This document shows, piece by piece, positions 33,935 through 43,808 of a DNA stretch of 64,000 nt (position 1 is the stretch's first letter; each line of letters starts with the position of its first letter). The stretch is from contig JAGBHT010000032.1 in the NCBI GenBank assembly GCA_017935365.1, forward strand, positions 1 to 64,000. Reading direction: 5' to 3'. Below the pieces are notes generated by a model. It ran no database searches and was not told the DNA's origin. It worked only from the letters and a program-made list of their open reading frames with translations. This DNA is from Ruminiclostridium sp. GTDB lineage: Bacteria; Bacillota; Clostridia; Oscillospirales; Ruminococcaceae. Both the position numbers and the translations under genes were made by a program.

Positions 33935-35335
33935 TTGAAATACGATGTTGTAATCGTCGGAGCGGGACCTGCGGGAATATTCACCGCTATCGAAATGGTC
34001 AGAAACGGCTCAGACAAAAAAATACTGATAATCGAAAAGGGCGCATCCGTTGAAAAGAGGAGCTGTCCCAAGGCTAAAACAAAGCACTGCATGAACTGCA
34101 AACCCTACTGCCATATTACAACGGGCTTTTCGGGCGCAGGCGCATTCTCAGACGGTAAGCTGTCGCTTTCATGCGAGGTCGGAGGAACACTCCCCGAACT
34201 TATCGGCGAGGAGCTGGCACAGGAAACGATCAACTATACCGACAAGATCTATCTTGAATTCGGTGCGGACAAGCACGTTGAGGGTGTAAGCGATCCCGAC
34301 AAGATAAGAGATATAAGAAAGAAAGCAATCAACGCCAACTTGAAGCTTGTTGACTGTCCTATCCGTCACTTAGGTACGGAAATGGCTCACGAGCTGTACT
34401 TCAAGATTGAAAGATACCTTATCGAAAGCGGCGTTGACGTACTGTTCGGCAAGAACTGTGAAGACCTTATAATAGAAGACGGCGTATGTAAGGGCGTTAT
34501 TATTTCAAATGCCCGTGACGGCGGCGAACAGGAAACCATTTACGGTGACGAGATAGTAGTAGCTACAGGCCGTAAGGGCGCAGACTGGCTCGAAAAAACC
34601 TGCGAGGCGCATAACGTCGAGCATACTCCCGGTACAGTTGATATCGGTGTAAGGGTAGAAGTCAGAAACGAAGTTATGGAAGAGGTAAACGCCGTTCTTT
34701 ACGAATCAAAGCTGATAGGCTATCCGCTCCCGTTTAAAAACAAGGTGCGTACATTCTGCCAGAACCCCGGCGGATTTGTGAGTCAGGAAAACTACGACAA
34801 CGATTTAGCCGTTGTAAACGGTCACTCATATAAAGAGCTTAAGAGCAACAACACAAACCTTGCTATACTTTGCTCACACAATTTCAGCGTACCGTTCAAC
34901 CAGCCTATCGAATATGCGAAGAAGGTCGGCGAGCTTACCAATATGCTCGGTAACGGTCACATTCTTGTACAGCGTTACGGCGATATTCTTGACGGAAAGC
35001 GTACATGGCCAAAGGAGCTTAATTTCTCAAACGTAAAGCCGACGCTTCCCGATGCGGTCGCAGGCGACATCACGGCGGCTATGCCTTATCGTACAATGAC
35101 GAATATAATCAATTTCATAAAGGCTGTGGATATGGTCGTTCCCGGTTTTGCAAGCCGTGAAACACTTCTTTATTCACCCGAACTCAAATTCTACAGCAAC
35201 CGCATAAAGATGGACGAGCATTTCAACACGAACGTAAAGGGACTGCATTGCTTAGGCGACTCAAGCGGCTGGACAAGAGGACTTATGATGGCGTCTGTAA
35301 TGGGCGTACTTATGGGACGTGAATTACTGAAATAA
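33935..35335 (+). CDS. FAD-dependent dehydrogenase-like protein (COG2509 type)
   Basis: The N-terminal dinucleotide-binding fold is [17 protein letters not shown] (about 5-21), followed by a Cys-rich stretch ([16 protein letters not shown], about 48-63) and [13 protein letters not shown]. Later segments [15 protein letters not shown] and [17 protein letters not shown] complete a flavoprotein fold. The start is TTG with GAAAGGCGAG upstream. The function of this family is not established; the Cys cluster could bind a metal or an Fe-S centre. It is 16 bases from xpt and heads a purine-related cluster, hinting at a role in purine or nucleobase redox chemistry, which is inference from context only. 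Confidence 0.8.
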   Translation: MKYDVVIVGAGPAGIFTAIEMVRNGSDKKILIIEKGASVEKRSCPKAKTKHCMNCKPYCHITTGFSGAGAFSDGKLSLSCEVGGTLPELIGEELAQETINYTDKIYLEFGADKHVEGVSDPDKIRDIRKKAINANLKLVDCPIRHLGTEMAHELYFKIERYLIESGVDVLFGKNCEDLIIEDGVCKGVIISNARDGGEQETIYGDEIVVATGRKGADWLEKTCEAHNVEHTPGTVDIGVRVEVRNEVMEEVNAVLYESKLIGYPLPFKNKVRTFCQNPGGFVSQENYDNDLAVVNGHSYKELKSNNTNLAILCSHNFSVPFNQPIEYAKKVGELTNMLGNGHILVQRYGDILDGKRTWPKELNFSNVKPTLPDAVAGDITAAMPYRTMTNIINFIKAVDMVVPGFASRETLLYSPELKFYSNRIKMDEHFNTNVKGLHCLGDSSGWTRGLMMASVMGVLMGRELLK

Positions 35336-35351
35336 ACGGAGGAAAAGTAAA

Positions 35352-35927
35352 ATGCAGTTACTGGAAGAACGCATAAACAAGGACGGTATAGTAAAAGAGG
35401 GAAACGTACTCAAGGTCGACAGCTTTCTCAATCATCAGATGGATATTGAGCTTTACAACGAGATCGGCAAGGAGTTCCGCAGACTGTTCCCCGACAAGAG
35501 CATAAACAAGATACTGACTATAGAAGCGTCGGGCATCGGCATTGCGTGCGTTACGGCGCAGTATTTCGGATGTCCTGTCGTATTTGCGAAGAAGGCGCAG
35601 AGCGTAAACATAGACGGCGAGGTTTATTCGACCTCTATCGAGAGCTTCACTCACAAGCGTACATATAACGTAATAGTCAGCAAGAAGTTCCTGTCGCCCG
35701 ATGACAACGTGCTTATAATCGACGACTTCCTTGCAAACGGCTGTGCTTTACTCGGTCTTATCGACATAGTAAAGGGTGCAGGCGCAAGTATAGCAGGCGC
35801 AGGTATCGTTATAGAAAAGGGCTTCCAGAAGGGCGGAGACCTTGTCCGCTCGAAAGGCATCAGAGTAGAATCGCTCGCAATAGTTGACTCGATGAGTGTT
35901 GACGGCGGCTGTATTTTCAGACACTGA
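35352..35927 (+). CDS. xpt: xanthine phosphoribosyltransferase
   Basis: It converts xanthine and PRPP to XMP. The PRPP-binding loop [15 protein letters not shown] (about 119-133) is typical of Xpt, and the N-terminus [14 protein letters not shown] matches the family. At 191 residues it has normal length. It lies between the flavoprotein gene and the BMP-type nucleoside importer, so salvage of imported purines is the evident theme. Confidence 0.95.
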   Translation: MQLLEERINKDGIVKEGNVLKVDSFLNHQMDIELYNEIGKEFRRLFPDKSINKILTIEASGIGIACVTAQYFGCPVVFAKKAQSVNIDGEVYSTSIESFTHKRTYNVIVSKKFLSPDDNVLIIDDFLANGCALLGLIDIVKGAGASIAGAGIVIEKGFQKGGDLVRSKGIRVESLAIVDSMSVDGGCIFRH

Positions 35928-35997
35928 GCATAATAACCGTATTTAGCGGCAAAGTGCCGTTAATATATCTTTTACTGTTTTAATAGGGAGGAAAAAC

Positions 35998-37095
35998 ATG
36001 AAAAAGAAACTTATCGCCATTTTACTGGCGGCAACCTGCGCACTTACAGCAGGACTCACAGGCTGCTCCGGCAATACCGCAACAAGCGGTACGGACGAAA
36101 GCAAGGTTGTAGCAGGCTTTGTTTACATCGGCAAGATCAACGACGGCGGTTACACACAGGCTCACGATGCAGGCAGACTTGCAGTTGAGGCTATGGGCGT
36201 AAAGACTTACTACGTTGAAGACGTACCCGAAACCGTTGCTGACACAAAGGAAGCTATCCAGACACTTATCGATGAAGGATGCAACCTCATCTACTCTAAC
36301 TCTTTCGGCTTTATGGAAGGTACAGATCAGATGGCAAAGGAGCACCCCGAGGTTAAGTTTGCTCACTGCTCAGGCTATATGAGAGAAGACAATATGTCAA
36401 CTTACTTCGGTAAGGTATACCAGGCTCGTTACCTTGCAGGTATCGTTGCAGGTATGAAGACAGAAAAGAACTATATCGGTTACGTTGCCGCTAAGGGTAT
36501 CCCCGAAGTTATCCGTGGTATCAACGCATTCACACTCGGTGTACAGTCTGTAAACCCCGACGCTAAGGTAGAAGTAGTATTCACAGACACATGGTATGAT
36601 CCTACTGTTGAAAAGCAGGCAGCTCTTGAGCTCCTCAACAAGGGCGTTGATATAATCGCTCAGCACCAGGATACAACAGCTCCTCAGGTTGCCGCTGAAG
36701 AGAAGGGTGCATACTGCATCGGTTACAACTTCCCCACAGCAGACGCAGCTCCTAAGGCTTACCTCACAGCCGCTTGCTTCGACTGGAAGACATTCTATAC
36801 AGACGATGTACAGAAGGCTATTGACGGAACATGGACAAGCCGTGCATACTGGGAAGGTCTTGCCGCTAACATGACATACCTTGACAAGCTGACAGATCTC
36901 TGCGCAGAAGGCACACAGAAAAAGGTTGACGCAGCTCAGAAGGCTATCATCGACGGTACACTTGAACCCTTCACAGGTCCTCTTTACGACCAGGAAGGCA
37001 ACAAGAAGGTTGACGACGGCGTTAAGATGACAGATGACGAGATCTGGAACATGAACTGGTTCGTTAAGGGTGTAGTAGGCACTATCCCCGCATAA
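35998..37095 (+). CDS. BMP-family nucleoside-binding lipoprotein of an ABC importer
   Basis: A lipoprotein signal ends at LTGC (Cys about 23). The Med/BMP fold follows: GFVYIGKINDGGYTQAHDAG, then NLIYSNSFGFMEG and DIIAQHQDTTAPQVAAEEKG. It captures purine or other nucleosides outside the membrane for the ABC complex encoded next. The codon usage is strongly biased, as expected for an abundant binding protein. A terminator-like hairpin separates it from the ATPase gene, which fits higher expression of the binding protein. Confidence 0.92.
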   Translation: MKKKLIAILLAATCALTAGLTGCSGNTATSGTDESKVVAGFVYIGKINDGGYTQAHDAGRLAVEAMGVKTYYVEDVPETVADTKEAIQTLIDEGCNLIYSNSFGFMEGTDQMAKEHPEVKFAHCSGYMREDNMSTYFGKVYQARYLAGIVAGMKTEKNYIGYVAAKGIPEVIRGINAFTLGVQSVNPDAKVEVVFTDTWYDPTVEKQAALELLNKGVDIIAQHQDTTAPQVAAEEKGAYCIGYNFPTADAAPKAYLTAACFDWKTFYTDDVQKAIDGTWTSRAYWEGLAANMTYLDKLTDLCAEGTQKKVDAAQKAIIDGTLEPFTGPLYDQEGNKKVDDGVKMTDDEIWNMNWFVKGVVGTIPA

Positions 37096-37124
37096 TCGAC
37101 CGGTTATAAAACGTTAAAACTATT

Positions 37125-37170
37125 AAAGACAATACGAGCAGTCCTCAGTGACTGCCCGATTTGTCTTTTT
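37125..37170 (+). terminator. attenuating terminator between binding-protein and ATPase genes
   Basis: AAAGACAA / TTGTCTTT stem with an inner GCAGTC/GACTGC helix, followed by TTTTT. It probably lowers expression of the downstream membrane complex. Confidence 0.8.
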
Positions 37171-37230
37171 AAAGCACCGGAATATCTGCGATGTTTTAAA
37201 AAGGCAAATCGCTTTATTTCAGGAGGTTAT

Positions 37231-38763
37231 ATGTCAGTTCCTTATATAAAACTTGAGAACATAACCAAATCGTTTGACTCGGTGTACGCAAACAAGGATA
37301 TTTCCGTTGATGTGTACAAGGGCGAAATACTCGCTCTGCTGGGTGAAAACGGTTCGGGTAAGAGTACGCTTGTAAATATGCTGAGCGGAATATATACGCC
37401 CGACAGTGGCACTATCACGATAGACGGTAAGAAGATGCACTTCAGATCACCCGGTGACGCAATAAAGGCAGGCATCGGTATGGTGCACCAGCACTTCAAA
37501 CTTATAGATGTCATGACTGCGGCTGAAAATGTAGTGTTGGGTCATGTAAAGCACCTTGTTACTTCAAAAAAGCGTATGGCGCACCATGTCAATAAGCTCA
37601 ATGAAAAATACGGACTGAACGTTGACCCCGACAAGAAAGTATATAATATGTCCGTCAGCGAAAAGCAGACTGTGGAGATAATGAAAGTCTTTTACAGGGG
37701 CGCTAATGTGCTTATACTTGATGAGCCTACAGCGGTACTTACTCCCCAGGAGATAACCGCACTGTTCGCGATCCTCAGAAAAATGAAGGAACAGGGCTGT
37801 ACGATAATCATTATCACTCATAAAATGGCGGAAGTTATGGACATTTCTGACCGAGTAACCGTTCTGCGAAAGGGCGAATGCATCGGTACTGTAAAAACGA
37901 GTGAAACGACCCCTCAACAGCTTACAGAGATGATGGTAGGCAAGGCGGTAACGCTTGAGATCGAGCGTCCGCAGTGCTGTGACTATAACGCAAAGCCGTT
38001 GCTTTCCGTAAAGAGCCTTACTAAGAAAAATACGGACGGCGTAAACGTACTTGATAATGTAAACTTTGACGTTTACGGCGGTGAGATACTCGGTGTTGCG
38101 GGTATTGCGGGAAGCGGTCAGAAGGAACTTTGCGAGATAATCGCAGGACTTGACAAGGCAACCGACGGTGATATTGAGTTTGACGGTGAAAGTATCAAGG
38201 GTCTTGACCCCAGAGCCATAATCCGCAAGGGAATAAGCATGAGCTTTGTCCCGGAGGACAGACTGGGTATGGGACTTGTCGCAGGAATGAGCATAACAAA
38301 TAATGTTATCTTAAAGTCCTACAATAACAATCCCGGTCCGTTCATAGACAGCAAGTTTGCAAAGAAGCTTGCAGAGCAGATAGTCGAAGATTTTGATATT
38401 TACACACCCTCTGTAAACTACACGGTAAAGAAGCTTTCGGGTGGTAATATCCAGAAGGTACTGCTCGGACGTGAGATATGGCTGTCACCCAAGGTGCTTA
38501 TAACGGCTTATCCCGTAAGAGGTCTTGACATAGGTGCGTCATATAACATCTACCATATGCTCAACGAGCAGAAGAAAAAGGGTGTTGCGGTACTGTTCAT
38601 AGGCGAGGATCTTGACGTACTGAAGAGCATTTCCGACAGACTTATGGTAATACATGACGGTGAGATAATCGACATAGTAGATCCGACAACCGTTTCAAAG
38701 GAAGATATAGGTCTTATGATGGTCGGCGACCATATCAATAAGGGAGAGGAGAAAGCCGTATGA
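37231..38763 (+). CDS. ABC importer ATPase, duplicated domain (nucleoside type)
   Basis: Two ABC domains lie in one chain. The first has Walker A GENGSGKST, the signature variant MSVSEKQTVEI and Walker B LILDEPTAVL. The second has a degenerate Walker A (AGIAGSGQKEL), signature LSGGNIQKV and a Walker B region reading ITAYPVRGLDIG. This asymmetry is normal for RbsA/NupA-like ATPases. At 510 residues it is standard. It energises the two permeases that follow with 4- and 1-base overlaps. Confidence 0.93.
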   Translation: MSVPYIKLENITKSFDSVYANKDISVDVYKGEILALLGENGSGKSTLVNMLSGIYTPDSGTITIDGKKMHFRSPGDAIKAGIGMVHQHFKLIDVMTAAENVVLGHVKHLVTSKKRMAHHVNKLNEKYGLNVDPDKKVYNMSVSEKQTVEIMKVFYRGANVLILDEPTAVLTPQEITALFAILRKMKEQGCTIIIITHKMAEVMDISDRVTVLRKGECIGTVKTSETTPQQLTEMMVGKAVTLEIERPQCCDYNAKPLLSVKSLTKKNTDGVNVLDNVNFDVYGGEILGVAGIAGSGQKELCEIIAGLDKATDGDIEFDGESIKGLDPRAIIRKGISMSFVPEDRLGMGLVAGMSITNNVILKSYNNNPGPFIDSKFAKKLAEQIVEDFDIYTPSVNYTVKKLSGGNIQKVLLGREIWLSPKVLITAYPVRGLDIGASYNIYHMLNEQKKKGVAVLFIGEDLDVLKSISDRLMVIHDGEIIDIVDPTTVSKEDIGLMMVGDHINKGEEKAV

Positions 38764-39827
38764 GCATGATACAGATTTCAAAGCGGCAGAAAGGCACGTC
38801 AAAGCTTGCCGATGTTCTGATAAGAATAGGCGCAATAGTGCTGTCGCTGATATTTATCGGCATTGTTCTTGCCATAATGGGTTATGATCCTTTCAAGGTT
38901 TTCGGCAAAATAATACAGACCCCGTTCAAGCGTTTCAAGGACGTTATGAACAAAACGATAATGCTTACCACTCTTTCGCTCGGCATAGCGATAGCGTTCA
39001 GAATGAAGTTCTGGAATATCGGCGCTGAGGGTCAGTTCTATATGGGTGCATTCGGTGCGGCGTCTATGGCGTTCATGTGTCCCGATCTGCCGCCGATACT
39101 GCTTCTGCCGCTTATGGCAATAGCGGGATTTATATGCGGCGGCTTATGGGCGCTTATCCCTGCGGTCATCAAAGCTAAGTTCGGTGCGAGCGAAACGCTT
39201 GTAACGCTGATGATGAACTATATTGCGATAGCCTTTATAAGCTATCTGCAATACGGTCCGTGGAAAGACCCTGCGGCACTCGGTGCGGCAAAGGTACCTA
39301 ACTTCTCGGAAAATGCGGTACTGCCCGATGTATTCGGCATTCACGCAGGCTGGATAATAATGCTGGTACTCGTAATTATTATGACGATATTGCTCCGCTA
39401 CACAAAGCTCGGCTATCAGATAGACGTTATTGGCGAAAGCGAAACCACCGCAAAATATGCCGGTATGAATACAGTTAAAATACTGGTGATTGCAGTTCTT
39501 ATCTCCGGCGGTCTTTGCGGAATGGCAGGCTTTATGCAGTCGAGCGCCGTTGAGAAGTCGATAACCGATTCGATGTCGGCAGGTCTTGGTTTTACTGCGG
39601 TAATCACCGCCTGGCTTGCAAAGCTGAAGCCGCCCATTATCGTGGTTGCGTCGTTTATGTTCTCGATACTTCTCCAGAGCGGAAGCTCGCTTCAGGTAAT
39701 GAAGATACCATCGTCCATTACGGAAATAATGCAGGGCGTCATCATATTCTTCGTTCTTGCGTGTGAGTTCTTTATAAACTATAAAATATCGCTTCGCAAG
39801 CATACCGCAGTAAAGGAGGCTGAATAA
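38760..39827 (+). CDS. ABC nucleoside importer permease, subunit 1
   Basis: About ten hydrophobic segments in 355 residues; the conserved segment FRMKFWNIGAEGQFYMGAFG and the cytoplasmic NTVKILVIAVLISGGLCGMAG region match BMP-linked permeases (YufP/NupB group). It overlaps the ATPase by 4 bases. Confidence 0.92.
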   Translation: MSMIQISKRQKGTSKLADVLIRIGAIVLSLIFIGIVLAIMGYDPFKVFGKIIQTPFKRFKDVMNKTIMLTTLSLGIAIAFRMKFWNIGAEGQFYMGAFGAASMAFMCPDLPPILLLPLMAIAGFICGGLWALIPAVIKAKFGASETLVTLMMNYIAIAFISYLQYGPWKDPAALGAAKVPNFSENAVLPDVFGIHAGWIIMLVLVIIMTILLRYTKLGYQIDVIGESETTAKYAGMNTVKILVIAVLISGGLCGMAGFMQSSAVEKSITDSMSAGLGFTAVITAWLAKLKPPIIVVASFMFSILLQSGSSLQVMKIPSSITEIMQGVIIFFVLACEFFINYKISLRKHTAVKEAE

Positions 39828-40771
39828 TGGAGATTCTTCATCAGATAGGTCTGTTTTTACAGACTGCCATTCAGACAGGTACTCCGATACTGTTTGCCAT
39901 TGTCGGCGGTATACTTTGTGAAAAGGTAGGCCATATGAACCTCGGTGTCGAGGGTATGATGCTTATGGGTGCGTCGTTCGGCTTTACGGTTGCGTGCGCT
40001 ACGGGAAATCCTCTGCTCGCCATGCTGGCGGCAGGTGCTGCGGGTGCGGCAGGTGCTCTTATATATGCCTTTATAACCGTCACGCTCAGAGGAAACCAGG
40101 TCGTTACCGGTCTTGTGCTGACTATATTCGGCACGGGCGTTTCCGGTCTTATAGGCGGCTGGGTATCAAGCGAACAGATACCCCAGTCGGTAAGCTCGGC
40201 ATTCCGCCCTGTTGAAATACCTGTTCTCAGCAATATCCCGATACTCGGCGAGGCTGTTTTCTCGCAGGATATATATGTATGGCTCGGACTTGTCATAGCT
40301 GTGCTTGCGTATTTCTACCTCAACAAGACAAAACTCGGACTTTATGTAAGAGCTATCGGCGAAAACCCAGGTGCGGCTGACGCTTCGGGTATCAATGTAA
40401 CGCTTCATAAGTATATCAATATTCTGCTCGGCGGTTTTCTGTGCGGACTTGGCGGAGCGTATCTGTCAACCGCATTCCTGACGACATGGCAGGACAACGT
40501 TACCGCAGGTGCAGGCTGGATAGCTGTTGCACTTATCATATTCAGCACATGGAATCCGCTCAAGGCTATCTTTGCGGCTTATCTTTTCGGTATGCTCAGA
40601 GGTCTTAACTATAAGATGCAGGGTTGGGAGATACAGATACCCTCACAGTTTTTAACAATGCTCCCTTACATTGCTACTATCATCGTGCTGATATTCATTG
40701 CAATGAGAAAAAAGAAAGAAAATCAACCTCCCAAGGCGCTCGGCGAAGCGTACTTCAGGGAAGAAAGATAA
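39827..40771 (+). CDS. ABC nucleoside importer permease, subunit 2
   Basis: This 314-residue membrane protein carries the family segment EKVGHMNLGVEGMMLMGA and a cytoplasmic loop VRAIGENPGAADASGIN, as in YufQ/NupC-type permeases. It shares one base with the preceding gene. It pairs with subunit 1 to form the membrane channel. It ends the importer operon at a strong terminator. Confidence 0.92.
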   Translation: MEILHQIGLFLQTAIQTGTPILFAIVGGILCEKVGHMNLGVEGMMLMGASFGFTVACATGNPLLAMLAAGAAGAAGALIYAFITVTLRGNQVVTGLVLTIFGTGVSGLIGGWVSSEQIPQSVSSAFRPVEIPVLSNIPILGEAVFSQDIYVWLGLVIAVLAYFYLNKTKLGLYVRAIGENPGAADASGINVTLHKYINILLGGFLCGLGGAYLSTAFLTTWQDNVTAGAGWIAVALIIFSTWNPLKAIFAAYLFGMLRGLNYKMQGWEIQIPSQFLTMLPYIATIIVLIFIAMRKKKENQPPKALGEAYFREER

Positions 40772-40781
40772 ATGTGCAGAT

Positions 40782-40820
40782 AAAAGCCGGCTTTATCGTG
40801 ACATGATAAGGCCGGCTTTT
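40782..40820 (+). terminator. terminator of the purine importer operon
   Basis: AAAAGCCGGC / GCCGGCTTTT, extended by TTATC/GATAA, 10 bases past the permease stop. Confidence 0.88.
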
Positions 40821-43356
40821 GGTGAAAGGAAATATGAAACGATTTTACTAAGCCACCGAAAAGCGTGTAAAGCAGGTCAATCTGCGTATGCTCACTATTG
40901 TCATACTGATATTCATTTTCGCTTTTCTGGGAATATTCGGCTCATACACCGCCGTACTGAACAACGCCAACTCACTGGGCAACAATCTCATAGACAGTTA
41001 TGCCTCGGATGAAGAGAAAAACATATCCATGTATACGACTATCATCGAACTCGGTATGATGCAGATAAACGATATGGTAAACGCAAACATATCCGAGGAT
41101 CGTATGATGAACGTTATAAATACGTTTTTTAAACAGGCTAAATCTTCCACAAAAGATGAGGATCTGTTGTGTTACGTTATTCTGAACGGCAGACTTATAG
41201 CATCCAATGATGTAGAGGGCATTGAAAGCTATAACTACAAAAAACAGGAATGGTACAAAAGGGCTCTCAATGCAAACGGCGAGGTTATTTTCACAAACTC
41301 ATACTTTACCGAAAAAGACAGGTCAAATGTCGTTACTATATCAGCGGCAAATAAAGAAACCGGAAATGCGGTAATAATCGACCTCACCGATGAAAACCTT
41401 GATAATAACCATGCCGATACCGATTTATCCGAACGCAGTGCATTCTATGTATTTAACCAGTATGGTGAAGCAGTATACACAAAGACCCATTTCAGCGCAG
41501 ATAAAGACACCATCAATCAATACTCCGAGAGCCTTTATCTCAAGATGGAGGACGGCGACCACAAGTTCACCGATAACATCGTTGACTTTGAGGGCGAAAA
41601 ACGTGCGTTCTACTATACAAGGCTTGAAAACGGCTGGACAGTTGTCCTGACTGTTCCGCGAGCTGTTCTTACCGCAGAAATAAACTGGATGGTACTTATG
41701 TATGCAGTGCTTTTTGCGGCATTGCTTATTATCGTAATTATTATGTGGCTGAGAGAAAGCAGATCTGCAAAGCGGAATCTCCGTGCAACCGACACTATCC
41801 GTGCGCTGTGCAACTCGTTCTATGCGATTTACCGTATTGATACACAAAACGGCACTTACGATATGATAAAGGGTACGGAACACGCAAAAAAGGCACTTAG
41901 CCGGATCGGTCCGTATGAGGATTTTCTTAACACTGTCTGCGCTTTTCTTGAGCCCGATACAGCGGAAGAAATGCGCTGTGCGTTCTCTTTCGACAAGATA
42001 AAGGAAAATGTTGAAAAGCGTACCGAAAATTACGGCGGAAGTTTTATAAGTATTAAGGGCGGCAAAAAGAAATGGATGAGTGTTAACCTGTTCCTTGATG
42101 ATGACGTAAACAGCAAAAAGGCTGTAATCTCATTCCATGTCATTGATGAGGAAAAGAAGCGTCAGTTACAGCATATAAAACTGCTTGAGGGCGCACTGAG
42201 AGAAGCGGAAAACAGTAAACGTTCACAGGAACGATTCTTTGCATCAATGAGCCATGAGCTCAGAACCCCGATAAATATCATTCTCGGAATGAACGAGCTT
42301 GCGGCAGATTCTGCCTGCCCTGAGGAAAAACGCCTTGATTATTATAAAAAGACGGAAACCACCGGCAGAAGAACGCTTGAACTTGTCAACAAGATACTTG
42401 ATGTTTCGCGTCTTGAATCGGGACAGTCACCGCTTGAAATGAAGCATTTCGACCTTGAAAAGGAAATCACCTTGATGATGCAACCTATGGCGGAGCGTGC
42501 TAAAAATGAAGAAAAGAATTTCGTACTGGATATAAATATAGAAAACAGCAAGGTCATAGGCGACCCGCTTAAATTATCACAGATACTGATAAACCTTGTC
42601 GGAAATGCGCTCAAATATACAAACCGCAACGATACGATAAGCGTAACTGTAAAACAGGCAGGTGAAAACAATTACAACTATGTTTTCGCTGTCAGAGATA
42701 CAGGCATAGGAATATCCGAAAAGTTCCTGCCTAAACTGTTCGATCCCTACAGCTAGGGCGCTCAGTTCGGTACGGGAAGACATAACAGCACCGGGCTTGG
42801 TATGGCGATAGTCAAGAACCTTGTCAGCCAGAAAAACGGTACTATCAATGTCGAAAGCAAGGTCGGAGAGGGTACGGTGTTCACCGTAACACTTCCGCTG
42901 AAGCCTGACGAAGAAATAGCGTCACGTCCTGCCGTTAAAAAGTCTGTCGGTAAAGAAATACTAAAAGGTATGAATATCATGCTGGTTGACGATAACGAGC
43001 TTAATCGTGAAATAATGTATGATATGCTCAGTGCCTGCGGTGCAACGGTAACTCAGGCTTGTGACGGCAAGGAAGCCGTGGATAAGTTTACGCAGTCGCA
43101 GGAAGACAGCGTTGACCTTATTCTTATGGATATGAATATGCCGGTTATGAATGGCTGTGAGGCAACAAAAGCGATACGAAGCCTTGACCGCAAAGACGCA
43201 AAAAGCGTGTTTATAATCGCGCTTACCGCAAATGCCTTTGCGGAAGATGTAAGTGAAACCGTAAAGGCAGGTATGAATGCACACCTTGCAAAGCCCGCAA
43301 ACATTGACCTCTTTGCAAAACGCTTGCAAGGCTCGCAGAAGAGAAGAGATAACCAA

Positions 43357-43385
43357 AAGGGATACGTCATTACGCTGTATCCCTT
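43357..43385 (+). terminator. terminator of the kinase pseudogene
   Basis: AAGGGATAC / GTATCCCTT followed by CTTCT, directly after the expected original stop at 43350-43352. Confidence 0.7.
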
Positions 43386-43400
43386 CTTCTATAAAAAACA

Positions 43401-43425
43401 AACTGCGGTTTCAACTGCCGCAGTT
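43401..43425 (-). terminator. terminator of the 86-residue gene
   Basis: AACTGCGG / CCGCAGTT stem, minus-strand side ends in TTTGTTTTTT. Confidence 0.75.
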
Positions 43426-43426
43426 A

Positions 43427-43687
43427 TCATTTGAAATTATCGGGATAAGTCAGAAAAAACGACCTTGCACGGTTTCTCTTATACGCCTTGAGGCAAAGCT
43501 CATAGCTCAGTTGCCTTACCTCGAATTTCGAGAAACGTCCGCTTTTTATTAGCGTAGTACCTACAGTCATAGCGCTTCTTTTATCTTCATATCTTGAAGC
43601 ATATTCGGGACAATACACGGCGGCTGTACCTGCTGAAACGTACTTAATTTCGCCGTTATCATCAGTTATTTCAAGTACATATGCCAT
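43427..43687 (-). CDS. small protein of unknown function (86 residues)
   Basis: The product reads MAYVLEITDDNGEIKYVSAG at its start and is basic at the C-terminus (KAYKRNRARSFF). It has no membrane segment and no motif I recognise. Support for a real gene comes from a good ribosome site (GAGAGGTGGG), a consensus promoter just upstream and a terminator at the stop. It is convergent with the kinase pseudogene. Confidence 0.7.
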   Translation of the reverse strand: MAYVLEITDDNGEIKYVSAGTAAVYCPEYASRYEDKRSAMTVGTTLIKSGRFSKFEVRQLSYELCLKAYKRNRARSFFLTYPDNFK

Positions 43688-43722
43688 ATACGCCCACCTC
43701 TCATTATAACACTTCTTATAAA

Positions 43723-43751
43723 ATTATAATTTAAAGTCGGGCGCTTTTCAA
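43723..43751 (-). promoter_or_regulatory. promoter of the 86-residue gene
   Basis: TTGAAA (43751-43746) and TATAAT (43728-43723) on the minus strand, 17-base spacer. Confidence 0.75.
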
Positions 43752-43808
43752 TAACGATTTAAAAATAAAGTCGAAAAATGTAATATTATGTTAATAATTT
43801 TGTCGAAT

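Larger units (their letters stand above)
40834..43434 (+). pseudogene. hybrid sensor histidine kinase broken by two nonsense codons and a probable frameshift
   Basis: One reading frame starts at ATG 40834 (GAAAGGA upstream) but has TAA as its sixth codon (40849-40851) and TAG at 42754-42756. The rest is a full kinase: transmembrane helix, extracellular sensor, second helix (about 270-290), H box ASMSHELRTP, N box LINLVGNALKYT, G1 DTGIGIS, then after the TAG GLGMAI, and a receiver domain with phospho-Asp in LMDMNMP. Both stops sit where glutamine codons would fit (CAA, CAG). At the 3' end the frame runs on through a terminator to 43434, whereas a one-base shift reaches TAA 43350-43352 just before it. 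Translation from ATG 40888 would give a kinase cut inside its ATPase domain. Confidence 0.85.

Noticed and set aside
39144..39803. 219-residue minus-strand frame opposite the importer permease
   Set aside because: It lies wholly inside a convincing permease gene on the other strand, and its composition is that of an antisense shadow.
40834..43434. Reassigned TAA/TAG codons read as glutamine
   Set aside because: Other genes in the window end normally at TAA (for example the recombinase) and TAG (for example the lipoprotein at 6546), so the standard code applies. Two mutations are simpler.
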